DNA from: JAMZMI01 sp039944535
GTDB taxonomy: Bacteria; Bacteroidota; Bacteroidia; Cytophagales; Cyclobacteriaceae
Reading direction: 5' to 3'
DNA length: 64,000 nt
Assembly: GCA_039944535.1 (NCBI GenBank)
Contig: JBDUYP010000023.1
Span: forward strand, 124,001 to 188,000
This document shows, piece by piece, positions 50,855 to 62,200 of the stretch. The first letter of the stretch is position 1, and the number at the start of each line of letters is the position of its first letter. The translations under genes were made by a program, and so were the position numbers. The notes under the pieces were generated by a model. It searched no databases. It had not been told where the DNA came from and worked only from the letters and a program-made list of their open reading frames with translations.

Positions 50855-52579
50855 TTAAAAAAGGTTCGTTTCACCAAGTTGTAGTAGCCGCTGAAAAGTA
50901 GGTTTCAGTCTGTTTTCTACTACCAATCTATATTCTGTATTTTCCGGGTCGTTCATCAGGCTAAGCCAGGCCGAATTCCAATAGGTATCGTTTTCCTGTC
51001 CTGATAATAGAATCGTCTTTAAGTCTGCAAACTCCACTTCCGAGGGAGAAATTCCGTGTAGCAAAAGACTGGCCTCTTCAAGCATGAGGTTGGGGTCTTC
51101 AGGGGTGTCAAACTCTTTAAGAAACTCAATGAGGTCTATGGGAATCTGCGAGCCCGATCGTATCCAAAAACCCCAATATATCATGGAGTCGGTAGTAAGT
51201 CCTCTGTTGGAAATCGTATCGGTTGTAATCCAGTACTTGTCAAAAGAAGGTGCCTGGTAATACGCAGGCCACCCGGAAACACTTGGCGGGTCGGCTACTT
51301 CCAGACCCTCACCAGCCATCCTCCAAAGCAAACTTGAATTTTGATCTTTCAGGTCAGCCGGGTCTGTGGAGTCCAGACCTTTCATTTGCAGTGTGCGCCA
51401 CATCCCAAAGAGAAACTCCGTGGGGCTCTTGATCATGGCGCCTCGATTGGCCTGGTCAAAGAAGTGAGCAGAGCTCAACAGGGCTTCTATTACAGGCCGT
51501 ATTTCATAGCCATTGTTTCTAAAAACCTCAGCCAGGGGAACGATGATATTGGCTTCTGTAGTTTCATCTACCTCGTGGTAAACAAAGTAGGAGTAGAGCC
51601 TGCGGCAAATAAACAGTGCCGTTTCATCATTGTCGAATATCATATCGAGTAATTCGTCAAGCTCTTCAGTGCCACTGTCGTCGCTTCTTCCCTGAATCAG
51701 TCGGTTTCCATAAAAGGATGAAAACTGTTTGTCTGAAGTTTCGTGCAGCCATTTGTTGAAAACAACATTCACCTCGCCAGTTGTATCCCAGGTATCCCAG
51801 TCGAACGTCCATCCGGTCAGAACTCTTGCGGCAGCCTGTACGTCACCTTCCGTAAATTGTGCACTTGGTCCTTTGCCAATGCAGAAAAGTTCTTGCAGCT
51901 CACGACCGTAGTTTTCGTCCGGAGCATCCTTGTTGTTAAAAGCCCCATTGAGGAAAAGGAGCATGGAAGGGTCAAGGGTTAGTTCCCGGATCATGGTTTC
52001 GAAATTGCCAAATGCATTGCGTCTGAGCATTTCAAAATAGCGATAGCTCAACTTGGGGAAAAAGACATCCCATGCTTTGGTAGGCAGCAAATTGTGCCAA
52101 AAGAAGACCATTTTTTCCTCTATAGTAGGAGGCTGATTCACCATGTTTTGGATCAGCCAGTTTTTCAAGGAGACCACCCGTTCACCTGTGAAGGTGTCGT
52201 TTCTGGCTGCATCAATCCATGTTTCGCCGTATGGCACATCCGGATCTATGAAACTTTCTTCTGCATTGTTGTAGTCATTGACCGGAGGCGGAGGCGCTGA
52301 GCCTTGCGTCACAGCCGCAGTGATGGCTTCCGCGAAACTCAATTCACGATACTGCTGCAGGTCAGATTTCCGTACACCGAAGGTGCATCTTTTGAGAAGG
52401 TGCATGATTTCTTCATCCCCCCACGAGCCACTGTACGTTTCAAGCCCTGAGGCTACCGCTTTTCGTTTTCGAGATGTTTTGTCAATCGGCTCCAGAACTA
52501 CTTCATCCACCTTTCGGTATTTCTTAAGTAGCTCTTTATAGTTTTTTGGGTGATAGGATTTCAAATTTGGATTATTCAT
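50855..52579 (-). CDS. DUF1800 protein, partner of DUF1501
   Basis: 574 residues of the DUF1800 family: HLLKRCTFGVRKSDLQQY near the start, MVFFWHNLLPTKAWDVF, DPSMLLFLNGAFNNKDAPDE shortened as LFLNGAFNNKDAPDENYG, RELQELFCIGKG, DVQAAARVLTGWTFD and a late PPSVSGWPAYYQ. No signal peptide is obvious at this start. Together with DUF1501 it forms a two-gene unit found across bacteria, with no settled biochemical role. Confidence 0.88.
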   Translation of the reverse strand: MNNPNLKSYHPKNYKELLKKYRKVDEVVLEPIDKTSRKRKAVASGLETYSGSWGDEEIMHLLKRCTFGVRKSDLQQYRELSFAEAITAAVTQGSAPPPPVNDYNNAEESFIDPDVPYGETWIDAARNDTFTGERVVSLKNWLIQNMVNQPPTIEEKMVFFWHNLLPTKAWDVFFPKLSYRYFEMLRRNAFGNFETMIRELTLDPSMLLFLNGAFNNKDAPDENYGRELQELFCIGKGPSAQFTEGDVQAAARVLTGWTFDWDTWDTTGEVNVVFNKWLHETSDKQFSSFYGNRLIQGRSDDSGTEELDELLDMIFDNDETALFICRRLYSYFVYHEVDETTEANIIVPLAEVFRNNGYEIRPVIEALLSSAHFFDQANRGAMIKSPTEFLFGMWRTLQMKGLDSTDPADLKDQNSSLLWRMAGEGLEVADPPSVSGWPAYYQAPSFDKYWITTDTISNRGLTTDSMIYWGFWIRSGSQIPIDLIEFLKEFDTPEDPNLMLEEASLLLHGISPSEVEFADLKTILLSGQENDTYWNSAWLSLMNDPENTEYRLVVENRLKPTFQRLLQLGETNLF

Positions 52580-52714
52580 CTATCGATTGGTATTCTATAA
52601 AGATAATCAAAAGAGTTTAACTGGTATGCGATGGAAAGGTTGTGAAACGGAAATTACACATCCCCGATGCTCATAATTTCTTAGCTTTGTTATATACAGA
52701 TTTATTAAAACCTC

Positions 52715-53881
52715 ATGGACCTAAAGCTCTTTTTTGACCCTGTTTCAGATGACATCAACATCAGCGATTTGCCAGCTTCGGCCATTGGTCACTCCATTTA
52801 TGTTAATCAGGGTAAAATGCCCGATTTTGACGGGTTGGATATTGCGCTGATCGGCTTGCAGGAGGCCCGTGGTGCGGCAGAGGGCAACCGGAATGGACTG
52901 GCCGGGGCGGCCAGGGCTGTGCGGAAGTGTTTTTACGAGCTGAAGAGAGGGTCTGGGAGCTTGAAGGTTGTTGATTTGGGTAACTTCAGGAATGGCCCTG
53001 AGTTGGAAGATACCTGCCTGCGGCTGAAGGAAGTATGTGGATACCTGATGGAGCAAAACATCCTGCCGCTATTGATTGGCGGGTCGCATGACCTGAGCTT
53101 TGGTCAGTACATGGGTTATGAAAACCGAGACAAACTCATCACCTTGCTAAATGTGGACAATAAGTTTGATCTTGAAGACCCTAAGAGTTCTTTGCCGGAC
53201 AACAGCCATGTTCACAAAATCATCAAACACGATCCCAATTTTCTTTTCAACTATTATCATCTGGGTTTTCAATCTTACCTGGTAGGGGCTTCAGAGTCGG
53301 ATCTACTCGAAAAGCTAAGCTTCGAAGCAGTGCGTCTGGGAGTGATCAAAGAAGATGTTAAGGAGATGGAACCGATAGTCAGGGATGCTGATATGCTCGC
53401 ATTTGATATGTCAGCATTGCAGGCACACTATGCCCCAGCTGCTGTGGATGCGAAGGTTTACGGACTCACTGGCGAAGAAGCCTGCCAGATTTGCTGGTAT
53501 GCGGGATTGAATGACAAGCTGAGTTCCGTGGGTATCTATAATTATGACGCAAACAAAGATACCCTCGACCAGAAGACGGCATTTGTCATGGCTACCATGA
53601 TATGGTACTTCATAGAAGGCTTTTACAACCGGCGCGGCGAACGCAACTTCCGATCCAATGACTATTTGGTGTACGAAGTGCCACTCGGAGGAGAGCCTTC
53701 TTCTATCAAGTTTTACAAAAGCAAGTCGTCGGAAAAATGGTGGCTTGAAGTGCCGCACCCCGAAGATGAGATCGGTTTTAACAGGAGCCGCATGGTGCCT
53801 TGCAGCTATGCTGACTATGAACAGGCACTTCAGGGAGAAGTCCCCAACCGATGGTTGAGTACCTACACTAAGTTTAAGTGA
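52715..53881 (+). CDS. Arginase/formimidoylglutamase-family protein with lost metal ligands
   Basis: 388 residues of the ureohydrolase fold. Against the arginase motifs: the first His is kept in LLIGGSHDLSFG (His125); DAHxD reads DNKFD (Asp148, Lys150, Asp152), so the His ligand is Lys; SxDxD reads AFDMS (Asp231, Ser233), so the last Asp is Ser. Two of six manganese ligands are therefore gone and a binuclear centre is unlikely. Either a pseudoenzyme or an enzyme with a changed site. TAGCTTTG at 52682 may be its -7 element. No arginine or histidine catabolism genes are nearby. Confidence 0.8.
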   Translation: MDLKLFFDPVSDDINISDLPASAIGHSIYVNQGKMPDFDGLDIALIGLQEARGAAEGNRNGLAGAARAVRKCFYELKRGSGSLKVVDLGNFRNGPELEDTCLRLKEVCGYLMEQNILPLLIGGSHDLSFGQYMGYENRDKLITLLNVDNKFDLEDPKSSLPDNSHVHKIIKHDPNFLFNYYHLGFQSYLVGASESDLLEKLSFEAVRLGVIKEDVKEMEPIVRDADMLAFDMSALQAHYAPAAVDAKVYGLTGEEACQICWYAGLNDKLSSVGIYNYDANKDTLDQKTAFVMATMIWYFIEGFYNRRGERNFRSNDYLVYEVPLGGEPSSIKFYKSKSSEKWWLEVPHPEDEIGFNRSRMVPCSYADYEQALQGEVPNRWLSTYTKFK

Positions 53882-53890
53882 TTCGTTAGC

Positions 53891-53948
53891 GTCACCCTGA
53901 GTTTGAGGAAGCGTTTTGCTATGGAAGTTTCGACGGGCTCAATCAGGC
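53891..53948. repeat. Degenerate dispersed intergenic inverted repeat
   Basis: gtcaccctgag ... ttcgacgggctcaatcagg resembles the common Bacteroidota intergenic element whose ends read CACCCTGAG and CTCAGGGTG, here degraded in the right arm. Confidence 0.45.
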
Positions 53949-53989
53949 TTTTTTTCAAAAGTTCTAAGACTACCATTGATTCATCAAAG

Positions 53990-54014
53990 CCCTCCCTTGG
54001 AAGGGTGGTTTTTT
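53990..54014 (+). terminator. Possible terminator after the arginase-family gene
   Basis: cccttggaaggg with partly paired flanks followed by six T. The stem is short (5 bp plus imperfect extension), so strength is uncertain. Confidence 0.45.
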
Positions 54015-54043
54015 ACTTCCATTAGACTTTGCTCAGAGCTGCT

Positions 54044-54229
54044 TTACTCCGCTGGAATTACCAGCATCATGATGATGTAGCAAATTACTCCCGGAAAACC
54101 AATGCTGACCACCGAAAGGAGGATATACAGCAAACGCACTACAGTAGGATCTAAATCGAAGTAATTGGCAATGCCGCCGCATACACCTGCTATCATTGAG
54201 TCTTTAGATCTTGTAAGTCGCTTAGTCAT
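54044..54229 (-). CDS. PspC-domain membrane protein
   Basis: 61 residues, a minimal PspC domain: KRLTRSKDSMIAGVCGGIAN followed by FDLDPTVVRLLYILL and a second hydrophobic segment (YIIMMLVIPAE). Proteins of this type help envelope stress responses; the short ones have no known partner. It lies 45 bp after the 87-residue gene and is probably co-transcribed with it. Confidence 0.88.
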   Translation of the reverse strand: MTKRLTRSKDSMIAGVCGGIANYFDLDPTVVRLLYILLSVVSIGFPGVICYIIMMLVIPAE

Positions 54230-54274
54230 GGTTTTGATTATTTAGAAGTTTAAAAGGAGGGTAATTTGAAAAGA

Positions 54275-54535
54275 TTAGCTGCCCAGCTGCGCAGCAGCGC
54301 TAAACAAAGCATTAAAAAGCTTTGAAGCTGCATTGATGTGGTGTTGATTTTTGGTAGCCGTGTTTGTTGGGTCTTGACTCAATGTTGGCTGGATTTGAAT
54401 GCCTTTTGATGAAGTCTCTTGCTTCTTGAAAAAGAAATCAGAGCGGAAAGAAACCAGCAAGGCGATCAGTATGCCCAGCACAACGATCAATGCTCGGTTT
54501 CGGTTTCTTTTGGTGTTTTGGTTTTGGGTGATCAT
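54275..54535 (-). CDS. Small single-helix membrane protein, unknown
   Basis: 86 residues from the ATG at 54535: a basic N-terminus (TKRNRNR), one membrane helix (ALIVVLGILIALLVSF) and a polar tail. The frame extends 15 codons further up, but that part is not hydrophobic and looks untranslated. No family recognised. Upstream of the PspC gene in the same direction. Confidence 0.6.
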   Translation of the reverse strand: MITQNQNTKRNRNRALIVVLGILIALLVSFRSDFFFKKQETSSKGIQIQPTLSQDPTNTATKNQHHINAASKLFNALFSAAAQLGS

Positions 54536-54735
54536 AATGCCCTCCAATTTGCAATCTCTGTGCCAAAGTTTGTAAGTCATTGATTTTCAAGTTAATATAA
54601 TCGTGTTTTGGGTTACCCGATCGAAAAGTGTTCACTTCTGTACAGCGAATTTTTGAAACCGTACATTCGTTTTCGGACAGTAGGCCAGCATTTTTTACTC
54701 CGTCGTTCCACGGTGAAATGCACGGAGTAAATGGA

Positions 54736-54753
54736 GGCCGGGGGCGCCCGGCC
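54736..54753. repeat. GC-rich hairpin at the edge of the tandem repeat
   Basis: ggccggg/cccggcc, a 7-bp all-GC stem, lies immediately before the first tandem unit in otherwise AT-rich sequence. Confidence 0.55.
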
Positions 54754-54754
54754 A

Positions 54755-55370
54755 GGGAATCTATTTTATCAGTCATGCTGGGAGCATCTTACCTGTTGAT
54801 GGGATGTCTATACAAGGGCGGTTAACTCGGTTTTCCATATCAAAAAGATTCCATTCGGGAATGACCTTCTGTTCGCAAGTACGCGGATACCTAGAATTGA
54901 GGCGTAAAGGAGAATCTATTTTATCACGCCTGCTTTCATGCTGGTAGTCATGCTGGAAGCATCTTATCCGTCGAAGGGATATCTATACTAGGGCGGTTAA
55001 CTCGGTTTTCCATATTAAATAAGATTCCATTCTGGAATGACCTTCTGTTCGCAAGTACGCGGATACCTAGAAGTGAGACGTAAAGGAGAATCTATTTTAC
55101 CATTCCTTTAGTTATGCTGGAAGCAGCTTATCCGTCGAGGGAATATCTGTACCCGGGCGGTTAACTCGGTTTTCCATATCAAATAAGATTCCATTCTGGA
55201 ATGACCTTCTGTTCTCAAGTACGCGGATACCAGGAAGTGAGGCGTATAGGAGAATCTATTTTTTCACCCCTGCAGTCATGCTGGAAGCATCTTACCTGTT
55301 GAAAGGATGTCTATACTAGGGCGGTTAACTCGGTTTTCTGTATTCAAAAAGATTCCATTCTGGAATGACC
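54755..55370. repeat. Non-coding tandem repeat, four units of about 120-175 bp
   Basis: Units begin gg(a)gaatctatttt at about 54755, 54909, 55085 and 55249. Each contains, in order, atgctggaagca, a variable ggatatctata part, gggcggttaactcggtttt, the small palindrome attccattctggaat, and (units 1-3) ttctgttcgcaagtacgcggatac. The last unit stops after the palindrome; unit 2 has a small internal duplication. Unit lengths differ (154, 176, 164 and about 122 bp), and no reading frame runs through them. Confidence 0.88.
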
Positions 55371-56294
55371 AAAAGTGTTTAACTGGGATTTTGAAAGTCA
55401 TTGAGGGTAAGGTCAAACCCAAACTTTGTAAAAGCCCTTTTCGCCCGTCACAGACCCCCCAAAGTAAGTGCATGGACTCACTTGAGTGACTTTGCATGCT
55501 ACTCGATTGATCTCAGAATGCTTTTTAGTTGACACCATCATTCCGGGGATTCGTGATGAGGTGAGCTGTTTGTTGTTACGATTACTCCAAGTCAAAAACT
55601 GTGGAGAGAAGCGTTCCTTTGATGGGAAGATGTGAGCCTATTCTGATAAAATTTTGGTTACTAAATATGGAGATTCTGTACCCAGTTTTAGCTCCCTTTA
55701 TTGCCATTTCACCTACAACTATATGGTGATATTTCGCTTTTTTTATCGTAGGATAATGCGATCATTAAATTGTATTATTCCAATATAAATAAATTTGTCT
55801 GTGACACCTTTTTTAAGCATCCTATCGGGTATATGTGATACATTTTCCGCTCTAAAAAATGGTATTTTACCAATGAAGTCAATACCCCTTTTTGGGTATA
55901 TGCATTAAAAAAATTGCAATATATGCTCGGGGTAAAGTAATAAAATCTCAAAAAATATGTGATCAATACGGGTATCCATTAAGGTGTTTCTAAATATTCT
56001 TAACAGGTTGAAGAATAGTCACTTACTGTTTTCAAATGAAATGAATGCAACGAGACAAATGGAGATTCATTGTGTAGCGCACCTAAATTATCTTAAGATT
56101 CATTTCTTATTCATTGGATAATTCCTAGAACCCTGCTATTTTGCTTATTCAATCACCAAAATCTATTCACCGCCATGATGAATATCTCTCGAGAAAAGAC
56201 TTCTAGTTTGTGTGCTTCTTCGACTGCTCTCCAGAGCACAGACGCATTCAACTCAAAATCACAATATTTCAACCTTTCATTTTATCCTAGTGCC
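55371..56294. other. Long AT-rich intergenic region before the giant surface protein
   Basis: No convincing gene: the open frames here are short, AT-rich and without recognisable products. No strong promoter or terminator was found. An in-frame ATG at 56175 lies 40 codons before the chosen start of the giant gene, so the last 120 bp could be coding. Confidence 0.5.
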
Positions 56295-59200
56295 ATGAAA
56301 AATATCATCGGTAATTCATCTGCCTTGAAGGCATTCGTATTTTCCATAATGACTATTGGATTTATTATTCAGTCTAATGCTCAGACTGCTGCCAATATAT
56401 CGGTTACAGGAGCATCAGGGAATGATCTGGGTAATGGGGCGGTTTTCATCGTTGGTGATGTTGTAGCCGCATCCTGGGACAATGGCACAGATGCAATCAC
56501 ACCAGTATCATCTGTTACTTTTGATTTCACGGGGTTTGGTGGTTCTACTCAGTCAGCTGGTCAGACGGTTAGCGGTGGAGTAACCACTTATACCGCGAGC
56601 TACACGATAGTTGATGATGCTACGGATCTTGACCTTGTGAACAATGTAAATGTTACGGTTAATTATGATTCAAATGGAGCTGTTGCTGATGATACCAATT
56701 CAGATGTGGATAATGTGGCGCCTACACCAGTGATCACGAGTAGTACAGGGACGGCAACTAATAACAATGAGATTCCGGTAAGTATAGATTTTGGCGAGAT
56801 AGTTACAGGATTCGCGGTAGGAGATATCACAGTGAGTGGAGGATCGATAGGATCGATCACTGATAATACCTCGGTGGATGGTACATATGATTTTATTTTG
56901 ACTGTTACACCTGGTGCTGACGCAACTTATACAATTGATGTTGCCGCTGATGTTGCCGCTGATCAGGCTAGTAACAACAACCTTGTTGCTACTCAGTTGG
57001 CTATCGATTACGAAGAAGATGTTGTTGCTATTTCTGGAACGCCTACAGTAGTAGAAGGTGCTGGTCTGTCATTTACCTTGACCAGATCTACTTCAGTTGA
57101 TCCGTTGACTGTTGTTTTGACAACAGCAGGTGGTGACGCTAATACAACAGATGGAAATGACTTTACAGCTGAAACATCTGCAAGCTTTGCAGATGGACAA
57201 AATTCCATTTCAGTTGTGGTATCTACACTTGATGACAACTTGGCAGAAACCTTGGAAACTGTGACTGTTACAATCACAGACAATGCTGACTATGCTGTAG
57301 GCACTGCTAGTGCTACAGGTACTATTCAGGATACCAACGATTACAACCTTGACTTTGGTGCTGTTCCGGCAGATCTTCCGGAAGATGGACAAGTCGCTAC
57401 ACGAGACTTTATCTTAAAATTGCCTGATGGTGTGACGGCACAAACAAATCTCACCTTTTCATACAATGTTGTGTATGACAACATGACCAATGATGATACA
57501 GATTTGGGAGCTGCCTTCAATGCGGCTGCTACAATTACTGCAGGCCAGAATCAAACGACTGTCACATTCCGAGCAAAGCATGATGACTTTGCAGAAGGTG
57601 ACGAAACCATGCAATTGGTGCTGACTACTGTGGCATCCGCTGGGAATAACACTTATGCCTTAACCGGAACATCACAAACTGCTACTATCACGGATATTGA
57701 TAACGTAGTGAGAGCTACGGCCACAACAAGATCGGAGGGAGATGCAGGAAATTTATTCACCTTAGATTTTGTAGATGATGCGGTTACAGCCCAAAGAGAT
57801 TTTACAATTTCATACGGTTTGTCTTTTACAGATGCAGATGCGAATGACTATTCTGGATTGACGGGCACTGCCGTTATTTCATCCGGGAATAATGATGAGA
57901 GCATAGGGCTTGCCGCAGACGATGGCTGGGCAGAAGGAGACGAGTATGTTACCTTAACTATATCAGACGGATCTGCAGCCACGCCAAAATACCAATTAGA
58001 TGCACAGGACAATGATGAGGTATTGATCACCGATGTAGACAACACGATATCAATAGTAGGAACAGGTAGAACAGAAGGAGATGCAGACGAGATGTTTGTT
58101 GTATCGTTCCCTACGAATGTAGGAGCACAGCGAGCTTTCACTGTAGATTATGTAGTTAGTTATCCAGGATCATTGGGATCAGCAGCAGACCATGATGCAG
58201 CATTAGATGGAGATGTAGTAATTCCAGTAGGAACAGAAGGAGTTACATCATCAGTAGATATAGGATTGGCACAGGGTGATGACTTAGCAGAAGGAGACGA
58301 GGATGTGACGGTAACGATCAGTGACGGATCTGCCCTTACGGCTCTGAATTATCAAGGTACGCCTAACGCGACATCAGCGATCACAGATTTGGATAACGAG
58401 ATAGAGATAGATGCAGTAGATGTAACAGAGGAAGACGGCACACCAATCTTCACATTCTCCTTTGAGGATGTGGATGTTACCGCAGAGCGTGACTTTACTG
58501 TAGACTATACAGTAACGAACGAAGCAGGAATCACCAGCGACATTGACCATGGTTTGTCAAGTGCGGGTATCCAGCAGATCACGATTTTGGCAACAGATTC
58601 AGAGGCAACAGCCGGAGCGGCAGCCGCTGATGATTTAGCAGAAGGAGAAGAAGATGTAACAGTTACCTTATCAGCACATACAGCAGGTCCTGACTATACG
58701 ATTACCGATTCAGGAAACACGAATGACTTGTCAGTGATCAGTGATATAGATAATGTAATTAGTATTGAGGCTTTTTCGGCAACTGAACCAGATAATGCAA
58801 CAGAACTGTTTAGGTTCTCATTCCCAACCTCCCCAGCCACAGTAACGGCCGAGAGAGATTTTACAATCAATTATACATTAGCTAACAACACAACTATTGA
58901 CGCAGATCATAGTTCTGCAGCTGGTGCTACGACTATATTGGTAGGGGCTGGAGATAATTTTACAGACTTCTTGACCTTAGTGAATGATGATATTGTAGAA
59001 GCAGAAGAAGAGTATATCGACCTTACTGTCACGGCCTACGTACTAAATGCAACTCCGGATTACACAATTGGTACCGCAACTGATCAGGCTACTATTTTTG
59101 ATGATGACCAGGCGGTCATTACCATGACTCCAGTGGTTTCCCCAGTGACTGAAGGTGATGTTGCTGGAGATAATAGTGTCATAGAATTTGACGTAGAAGT

Positions 59201-62200
59201 ATCTAATTATGTCGATATTTTTTATCAATTGAGTTTCTCTTCTGTGGGAGTACTGACAGCTACAGAAGGTACAGACTTTGAAGCCACGGCCGGTGATATT
59301 CAATACCCGGCATTGAGTGACCCAACTGACGGTACCGGTACTAGAACTTTCAGAATTTCTGTTCCAATAGTGGAAGATGAAACGGTTGAGGCGGCTACTG
59401 AATCATTCTATATGTCATTGTTCAACATCAGAGACATTGCTGATGATGCCATTTTGACTTCTGAAAGAGATATTGTTTTTGCGGCTACTTCAGATCAAAC
59501 TGATTATTATGTAGAAGGAGAAATTACCGACGATGATATCGCGTATGTAGTTTGGGATAACTCACTTCCTTATCAGGCAGGTGAAGGTGGCGATGTTACT
59601 TTCAGAGCCAAGTTAGTAGGATCTGTAGATCAGAGTATTTCAGTGGTTTACCTACCTCAAAATGGTGATACTGAAGTTCAGGCTATTAACAATGTTGACT
59701 TTGTGAGTTCGTCTGGTTCATTCACCCTATCTGGCACGAATGGTTCAACTGACGATGTGGACTTTAGTACCCTTGAAGACAACCTTGTGGAGGTTGACGA
59801 AGAATTTAAGCTTCGAATGTCACTGATAAGTGCGGGTGGTAAGAATGTGAAATTTTCAAACTCTGAATCTTCGCCTTCTGCTGTACCTAACATTACCAAG
59901 ACTGGTAAAATCATAGATAATGATGCCGTTAAGATTTCAGTTGCATCAACAGTTGATGCAAACGAATCTACTGGTCTAGCAACGTTCACATTCTCTATGG
60001 CAGATGACATTGATGGTGGAGATGCTACAAAAGATGATGCGACAAATACAGGTAAAGTTGTTGATGTATTGACTACTGTATATTATAGAATAGATACAAG
60101 CTCAACTTATACACGTCACGGATCGGGTCTTGATTTCTATGACCCTACTGCTACCAAAAACGGAAGTGATGAAATAGTAGGTACTATTACATTCGCTGCT
60201 AATAGTAACGCAGACGTGGATTTGAATATCACAATAACTGATGACAACATTGTAGAATTAGACGAAACATTCACGATTACAATAACGGATATTTTGACGG
60301 GTGTTGAGCCTGATGATGATGTGACTTTAGCGGGATCTTTCCCTGGAGTGGCTGAAAGACTAAGCTCAGTAACCACTGATGTAGATTCAGATACATACAC
60401 CATTATTAATGATGAATTTGCTGATGTTGTAATGACAACAGCAACAGTATCTGAAGATGAAGATGATGAGTTGCTGACTGTTACAATGGAACTTCGGGAT
60501 GGAGACAACCTTGCCAATACCATTACTGTGGATGAGGCAGTTACTGTTGAGTATATACTTAATGAGGACGAAGCTCTAAGAGCAGATCTTGATGATAATA
60601 TCAGGTTTGCAATTGTCAATAGCCCTGATTATGCAGGAACAATAACATTTGCGGCTGGCGAATTCACGAAAGACATTGACGTTATCTGGACTGATGATGC
60701 GGTGGTAGAGGATGATGAGGATTTTGAGTTTGCCATTACTTCGGTTAGTGCAAGCGGAAGAGCCGTAGATGAGGATCTGACCACACCTACCCCAGTAGAG
60801 CAGACAAATGGAAATACAGCTGCGCTTACCATATTGAATGACGATTTCACGGATTTCACTATTACAGTTGAAGCAGGCGATGCTGATGACGTAAATGAAG
60901 AAGTTGGGACTTTGTCCTACACCGTAACTTCAACTAAGGCTGTTGAAGCTGGGTTCGAGTTGCTTTACAGTATTGCTGGTTCAAGTGTTACCGAAAAGGC
61001 TATAAGCTTAGGTTCATTAGACTTGACGTCTGATGAATCGGGAGTTGTACAATTCCTGGGTAATGCCGGAGAGGAAGTCGCTCTTGATATTACAATTAGA
61101 GACGACTTCTTAGTAGAGTTGGATGAGGAATTGGAGGTAAGTATAGCAATACCGGATACTGATTATACGCCTACCAATGGTAGCTACCCGTTTGTGTTTA
61201 ACCAAACAGTAGATACTGACCCTTATTATGGGGCAATCACCAATGCCAACGTTGTAACAGAAAGTCAGTATGGATACATCAGGAATACAGATGCAGCCAC
61301 TATCACTATAGCGGATGAGACGCCTCTTAATGAAGGAGACCCAGGAGCAGATGTTTCTTATACATTCACAGTTTCACTCAGCAATCCTATTGACGTGGAT
61401 GTCGAAGTTCCTTTGACCTACGAGGTAGATGAGTCAGGTGATAACTCCGACTATATCGCTGATAAGCTGGCTGTATCATTCGGAGCGTTAGACGAAACTG
61501 CAGCTACAGGCCCATACACTCAAGATTTCCTTATCTCTGTTGTTGAAGACATTCAGGTTGAGGATGATGAAGTGTTTACAGCCACATTGCCATTGACTGC
61601 CGGGTTGGATTGGGATACAGAGACTGCAAGAAACGTGACTGTTCCTACTGACGGTGATACCAATGAGGGAACAACTACATTCTTGAATGATGATGCGGCT
61701 GAATTTAAAATAGAGACTTTGGTAAGCGACAACTCCAATGAGGAGTCTGCTTCTACAGTGACTTATACGATTAGTTTGTATGATGAGGATGGAGTTACTC
61801 TTACCTCAGCTGACGAAGAGATAAGCGTAGACATAGCATTTGATATGTCTAGCTTAAATGACAATGAATTTATCACAGATTTTGTTGAGTCCACAGCCTT
61901 CACGGATGGAACATCCGGTACGGTGACTACCACACCATCTTCTGATGTTTATACCTTCACTGTGACTTTCGATGCTGATCAAACACAAGAGACATTCTCA
62001 TTCAAGTTTGATGATGATGAGGTTGTTGAGCAAGATGCTGGTGAGACTTATAGCGTCTCATTAGTTGGAAATGGCGAAAGTAATATTTTCGATAATGACA
62101 ATGCCGATGTGATCACCAATGATGGGTCATCTCAGACTTATACCATCAATGAGGTTGTAGACAAAGCAACTATAACTATTTCGGACAACACTGCTGGCGG

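Noticed and set aside
54755..55370. Possible CRISPR array
   Set aside because: Units are 120-176 bp with several conserved blocks, not short identical repeats with unique spacers, and no cas genes are present.
55775..55966. 63-codon minus-strand frame in the long intergenic region
   Set aside because: AT-rich, many aromatic residues, no start context or recognisable domain; looks like chance.
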